A stretch of DNA of 64,000 nucleotides from contig NZ_CP027858.1 in the NCBI RefSeq assembly GCF_005519465.1, forward strand, positions 682,001 through 746,000, read 5' to 3'. A model generated the notes under the pieces. The model was not told the origin of the DNA. It ran no database searches and saw nothing but the letters and a program-made list of their open reading frames with translations. The DNA comes from Streptomyces clavuligerus. Its GTDB lineage: Bacteria > Actinomycetota > Actinomycetes > Streptomycetales > Streptomycetaceae. Every line of letters starts with the position of its first letter. Position 1 is the stretch's first letter. Of the stretch, positions 60,035 to 64,000 are shown in pieces. A program made the translations under genes and the position numbers.

Positions 60035-61087
60035 TCAGCGGAAGCCGGTGGGCAGGTACCGGTCGACGTTGTCCTTGGTGACGACGGCGGAGTAGAGGGT
60101 GATGGAGGCGGGGATCTCCTGTTCGGAGAGGCCGCCGATGCCCTTGTCCTGGGCGAGGGCGCGGGCGATGTCGATGGCGGAGGCCGCCATCGTGGGCGGG
60201 TAGAGCACGGTCGCCTTGAGGACGCTGTCGTCGGCCTTGATGGCGTCCATGGCGGAGCGGGCTCCGGCGCCGCCGACCATGAGGAAGTCCTTCCGCCCCG
60301 CCTGGGCGATGGCGCGCAGGGCGCCCACGCCCTGGTCGTCGTCGTGGTTCCACAGGGCGTGGAAGTCGCTTTCGGCCTGGAGGAGCTGGGCCGTCTTCGC
60401 CTGTCCCGACTCGACGGTGAAGTCGGCGGCCTGGCGGGCGACCTTGGTGATGTTGGGGTAGTTCTTGAGGGCGTCGTCGAAGCCCTGGGTGCGCTGCCGG
60501 GTGAGTTCGAGGCTGTCGACTCCGGCGAGTTCGACGACCTTGGCGTCGGGTGTGTCCTTGAGTCTCTCGCCGATGTAGCGGCCGGCGTTGAGGCCCATGC
60601 CGTAGTTGTCGCCGCCGATCCAGCAGCGGTACGCCTGGGGGGAGGCGAAGATCCGGTCGAGGTTGACGACGGGGATGCCCGCCCGCATGGCCTGGAGGCC
60701 GACCTGGGTGAGGGCCTTGCCGTCGGCGGGCAGCACCACCAGGACGTCGACCTTCTTGTTGATGAGGGTCTGGACCTGTCCGATCTGCGCGGCGGTGTCG
60801 TTGGAGCCCTCGGTGATCTCCAGGGTGACATCGGAGTACTTCTTCGCCCGGGAGCGGGCGTTGTCGTTGATGGCGTTGAGCCAGCCGTGGTCGGCCTGCG
60901 GTCCGGCGAAGCCGATGGTGACGGGTCTGCCGGGGGTGTCGTCGGCGACGGGCGCGGCCCGGTCGTCGGCGGCGTCCTTCGCCTCCTTCGGGTCATTGCT
61001 GGTACAGGCGGTCAGAAGGGCTCCGGCGGAGACGGCGGCGGTGCCGAAGAGTATTCCTCGGCGGCTGGGGACGGTGGGTTCCGGCAT
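60035..61087 (-). CDS. Sugar ABC transporter substrate-binding lipoprotein
   Basis: 350 residues, periplasmic-binding-protein type 1 (ribose/xylose/inositol class). Twin-arginine (SRRGILFGT) and lipobox LLTAC mark it as a Tat-exported lipoprotein. The fold shows VTIGFAGPQADHGWLNAIND, VLVVLPADGKALTQVG and FDDALKNYP. It delivers substrate to the RbsC/RbsA-type transporter encoded next to it. Ligand unknown; the neighbouring enzymes suggest a sugar or cyclitol. Confidence 0.92.
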   Translation of the reverse strand: MPEPTVPSRRGILFGTAAVSAGALLTACTSNDPKEAKDAADDRAAPVADDTPGRPVTIGFAGPQADHGWLNAINDNARSRAKKYSDVTLEITEGSNDTAAQIGQVQTLINKKVDVLVVLPADGKALTQVGLQAMRAGIPVVNLDRIFASPQAYRCWIGGDNYGMGLNAGRYIGERLKDTPDAKVVELAGVDSLELTRQRTQGFDDALKNYPNITKVARQAADFTVESGQAKTAQLLQAESDFHALWNHDDDQGVGALRAIAQAGRKDFLMVGGAGARSAMDAIKADDSVLKATVLYPPTMAASAIDIARALAQDKGIGGLSEQEIPASITLYSAVVTKDNVDRYLPTGFR

Positions 61088-61207
61088 GGCTGACCAGCCC
61101 CTTCGGGTGGTTTGAGGGTGAGGGTGGGGGCGGCGGGCGCCCCGGAGCGGAGGGTCCGGCCGATCAGGGCGATCCGGCTGATCAGGGCGGACCGGATCGG
61201 ACCGGAC

Positions 61208-61234
61208 CGGGTCGGGTCGGGTCGGGTCGGGTCG
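61208..61234. repeat. GGGTC pentanucleotide repeat
   Basis: Five perfect GGGTC units immediately after the permease stop codon, in the gap before the substrate-binding gene. Confidence 0.8.
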
Positions 61235-61235
61235 T

Positions 61236-62279
61236 TCAGGTGTCGCCCCCGCCCCGCAGGGTGCGGTGCTGTACGAGGACGGCGGCGACGATGATCGCGC
61301 CCTTGGCGATCTGCTGGACCGCGCTCTCCAGGTTGTTGAGAGCGAAGATGTTGGTGATCGTGGTGAAGATCAGGACGCCGAGGACGGAGCCCGTGACGGT
61401 GCCCCGGCCGCCGCTGAGGAGGGTGCCGCCGATGATGGCGGCGGCGATGGCGTCGAGTTCGTACAGATTGCCGTTGGTGTTCTGGCCGGAGCCGGAGAGG
61501 ACGACGAGCAGGAACGCGGCGATGCCGCAGCACAGCCCGGAGAGGAGGTAGAGCAGCAGCCGGTGGCGGCGGATGTCGATCCCGGCGAGCCGGGCGGCTT
61601 CGGCGTTGCCGCCGACGGCGAGGGTGCGGCGGCCGAAGGTGGTGCGGTTGAGCAGCAGCCAGCCGATGGCGACGACCGCCGCGAACACCAGGACCAGCGG
61701 GGGGACACCGAGGACATAGGAGTCCTTGACGCCGAGTTCGAGCACGGAGTCGACGGTGACCATCTGGGTCCTGCCGTCGGTGATCTGGAGGGCGAGGCCC
61801 CGGGCGGAGGCGAGCATGGCGAGGGTGGCGATGAAGGGCACCAGACCGCCGTAGGCGATCAGCACCCCGTTGACCAGGCCGCAGCCGAGACCGACGGCGA
61901 CGGCCGTGAAGAGGATGCCGGTGAAGCCGTACTCCTGGGTGGCGACGGTGGTGGCCCAGACGGAGGCGAGGGCGACGATCGCGCCGACGGACAGATCGAT
62001 GCCGCCGCTGGTGATCACGAAGGTCATGCCGACGGTGACGACGCCGATGATCGACGCCTGGGTGAGGACGAGCTGGAGGTTCCCGGTGTCGAGGAAGGCG
62101 TCGGGTTCGGTGATGCCGCCGACGGCGATCAGCACGGCGAGGACGCCGAGCAGGGAGAGGGTGCGGACATCGGCGCGGAACCCGCGCGGGGCGCGGGAGG
62201 GGCCGCCGGGCGCGGCGCCGGGCGCGGGACCGGGGGCGGCAGGGGTCCTGGCGGGGTCCACGGACGCGGGCTGGGTCAT
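61236..62279 (-). CDS. Sugar ABC transporter permease (RbsC type)
   Basis: 347 residues with about ten membrane helices. RbsC/BPD_transp_2 features: TFVITSGGIDLSVGAIVALA, GLVPFIATLAMLASARGLAL, AVGGNAEAARLAGI and IGGTLLSGGRGTVTGSVLG. The first ~35 residues are Pro/Ala/Gly-rich. ATG overlaps the ATPase stop (ATGA). Forms the membrane channel of the importer. Confidence 0.93.
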   Translation of the reverse strand: MTQPASVDPARTPAAPGPAPGAAPGGPSRAPRGFRADVRTLSLLGVLAVLIAVGGITEPDAFLDTGNLQLVLTQASIIGVVTVGMTFVITSGGIDLSVGAIVALASVWATTVATQEYGFTGILFTAVAVGLGCGLVNGVLIAYGGLVPFIATLAMLASARGLALQITDGRTQMVTVDSVLELGVKDSYVLGVPPLVLVFAAVVAIGWLLLNRTTFGRRTLAVGGNAEAARLAGIDIRRHRLLLYLLSGLCCGIAAFLLVVLSGSGQNTNGNLYELDAIAAAIIGGTLLSGGRGTVTGSVLGVLIFTTITNIFALNNLESAVQQIAKGAIIVAAVLVQHRTLRGGGDT

Positions 62280-63805
62280 GCCGGCGGGCTCCCTTCCATC
62301 ACGAGGTCGAGGACGCGGTGTTCGTCGAGGTCGCGGGCGTCGGCGGTGTGCACGACGCGGCCCTCGCGCAGGACCAGCACCCGGTCGGCGAGGCCCAGTA
62401 CCTCGGGCACCTCGCTGGAGACGAGGAGGACGGCGAGCCCTTCGTCGGCGAGGCGTCTGATCACCGTGTACAGCTCGGCGCGGGCTCCGACGTCGACGCC
62501 GCGGGTGGGTTCGTCGAGCAGCAGGACCTTGCAGCCGCGCAGCAGCCAGCGGGCGAGGACGGCTTTCTGCTGGTTGCCGCCGGAGAGGGTGCGGACCGGC
62601 CGGTCGGGGTCGTCGGGGCGCAGCGACAGTTCCCGGGTGGCCCGGTGGGCGGCGGCGCGCTCGGCGGCCCGGTCGATCCAGCCGCCGCGGGCGAAGCGGC
62701 CGAGGGTGGCGAGGGAGACATTGCGGGTGACGCTCTCGGTCAGCAGGAGGCCCTGGGCCTTGCGTTCCTCGGGGGCGAGTCCCAGTCCGGCGCGGACGGC
62801 GGCACGGACGCTGCCGGGGCGCAGGGGTTCCCCGTCGACGAGGACCTGTCCGGCGGTGGGGCGGCGGGCGCCGTAGACGGTCTCCAGGATCTCGGAGCGT
62901 CCGGAGCCGACGAGTCCGGCGAGTCCGACGATCTCGCCGGGCCACAGCCGGAGGTCGAGGGGGGCGAACTCGCCCGTGCGGGTCAGTCCCTCGACGGTGA
63001 GGACGGGGGGTGCCGGGCGCGGGGCGGTGGGGGCGGGCGCGGGGCGGGGCGGGAAGACGTACTCGACGTTCCGGCCGGTCATCAGGGCGACGATCGTGTG
63101 GGTGGGGGTGGTGCGGGCGGGGAGTCCGGTGGCGACGGACCGGCCGTCCTTGAGCACGGTGACCCGGTCGCCGATGCGGCGGATCTCCTCCAGCCGGTGG
63201 GTGATGTGGATGACGGCGACCCCTTCGGCGGTGAGGCCGTCGACGACCCGGAAGAGGTTGTCGACCTCGTCGGGGTCGAGTGCGGCGGAGGGTTCGTCCA
63301 TGACGATGAGCCGGGCGTCGTGGGAGAGGGCGCGGGCCATGGAGACGATCTGCCGCTGGGCGGTGGGGAGGCTGCCGACGAGGGCCGCGGGGTCGATCTC
63401 GGGGTGGCCGAGGCGTTCGAGGAGGCGGGCGGTGGCGTCGTGCGCGGTGGCGCGTCGGACGATGAACCCGGCGGCGGTGGGTTCATGGCCGAGGTGGACG
63501 TTCTCGGCGACGGAGAGCCCCGCGACGAGGTCGAGTTCCTGGTGGATGGTGGCGATGCCCTGGCGCAGGGCGGCGCTGGGCGAGCGGAGGGCGATCTCTT
63601 CTCCGCGCCAGACGACGGTGCCGCTGTCGGGCCGGTGGGCTCCGGCGAGGACCTTGATGAGGGTGGACTTCCCGGCGCCGTTCTGGCCGAGCAGGCAGTG
63701 GGTCTCTCCGGGCAGGACCTCCAGGTCGACGCCGTCGAGTGCGCGGACTCCGGGGAAGGACTTGGTGATGCCTTCCATGGTGAGCAGGGGTGTTTCCGGT
63801 GCCAT
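62276..63805 (-). CDS. Sugar ABC transporter ATP-binding protein (RbsA type, double ATPase)
   Basis: 509 residues with two ABC domains. The first has Walker A GQNGAGKSTLIK, signature LPTAQRQIVSMARAL and Walker B LIVMDEPSAAL. The second has GLVGSGRSEI, LSGGNQQKAVLARWLL and LLLDEPTRGVDVG. This is the RbsA/XylG/MglA pattern. I chose ATG 63805 (GAGGGG seven bases upstream); TTG 63811 lies next to the ribosome site. First gene of the sugar operon. Confidence 0.94.
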   Translation of the reverse strand: MAPETPLLTMEGITKSFPGVRALDGVDLEVLPGETHCLLGQNGAGKSTLIKVLAGAHRPDSGTVVWRGEEIALRSPSAALRQGIATIHQELDLVAGLSVAENVHLGHEPTAAGFIVRRATAHDATARLLERLGHPEIDPAALVGSLPTAQRQIVSMARALSHDARLIVMDEPSAALDPDEVDNLFRVVDGLTAEGVAVIHITHRLEEIRRIGDRVTVLKDGRSVATGLPARTTPTHTIVALMTGRNVEYVFPPRPAPAPTAPRPAPPVLTVEGLTRTGEFAPLDLRLWPGEIVGLAGLVGSGRSEILETVYGARRPTAGQVLVDGEPLRPGSVRAAVRAGLGLAPEERKAQGLLLTESVTRNVSLATLGRFARGGWIDRAAERAAAHRATRELSLRPDDPDRPVRTLSGGNQQKAVLARWLLRGCKVLLLDEPTRGVDVGARAELYTVIRRLADEGLAVLLVSSEVPEVLGLADRVLVLREGRVVHTADARDLDEHRVLDLVMEGSPPA

Positions 63806-64000
63806 GACCAATCCCCTCGGCGGTGAAGGGCCGGTGAGTCGCGTCGCGTGGATGCGCGCGCGGTGTGCGGGGGTGGGGGTGCCAGTGGGGTACGGGATGG
63901 TGTGTGAGGTGCTTGAGGTGTCGGTGCTGTGCGGTGCGCGTGATGCGCGGTGTACGTGGATGGTGCACGGGCGGGACGAGGGCTCCGGGGTCCGGGCACG
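63806..64000. other. Upstream region of the sugar ABC operon
   Basis: G/T-rich on the plus strand with many GGTG and GTGC runs. It should contain the operon promoter, but no operator palindrome is clear. Any upstream regulator lies outside the window. Confidence 0.4.

Overview
The window is very GC-rich chromosomal DNA with third-position G/C bias, many GTG/TTG starts, ATGA/GTGA stop-start overlaps and typical actinomycete families (WhiJ/Scr1-type regulators with DUF397 partners, Tat-exported lipoproteins, an Ebo cluster with a SCO3242-type prenyltransferase). It is almost certainly a Streptomyces chromosome. The species cannot be named from sequence alone.

Layout. 0-12 kb: secreted and envelope proteins. 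These are a glucose/sorbosone dehydrogenase-like protein under a LacI-type operator, a DUF3472-ricin lectin between ~155 bp inverted repeats, a giant lysozyme-like/golvesin/SGNH protein, a small secreted protein, an isochorismatase-like hydrolase and an M64 peptidase. 12-19 kb: regulators (a WhiJ-like triad, an MmyB-type regulator, an XRE/ImmA pair and a ROK repressor). 19.6-21.4 kb: an RCK_C protein plus CPA2 antiporter pair. 22-27.5 kb: a compact, coupled operon of a 56-aa peptide, a stand-alone adenylation protein and a condensation-adenylation protein with no carrier domain. 27.7-32.4 kb: kdpFABC with a 27-aa membrane peptide in front, divergent from an APC permease. 34.7-44.4 kb: an accessory region. 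It holds a damaged radical-SAM/XRE module bounded by TTGGTCAC repeats, a Vps62/pore-former-like protein, and a degenerate tyrosine-recombinase-like gene coupled to a DDE transposase-like gene, ending at tRNA-Leu(GAG). 44.6-53.3 kb: an eight-gene Ebo-type operon on the minus strand that includes an inositol-phosphate synthase. 53.5-63.8 kb: a large GSDH-PKD-CBM-ThuA-DUF1080 secreted protein and a sugar uptake/catabolism operon (ABC transporter, Gfo/Idh/MocA oxidoreductase, TIM-barrel isomerase).

How they work together. Three K+/cation systems (RCK_C/antiporter, Kdp and perhaps the APC permease) lie within 15 kb. The minus-strand block from 63.8 to 44.6 kb reads as two or three adjacent units on cyclitol/sugar chemistry: import, oxidation, isomerisation, extracellular carbohydrate processing and an Ebo pathway thought to handle a prenylated or exported metabolite. 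The peptide/adenylation/condensation operon and the damaged accessory modules are the least understood parts. No CRISPR array, rRNA operon or origin was seen.
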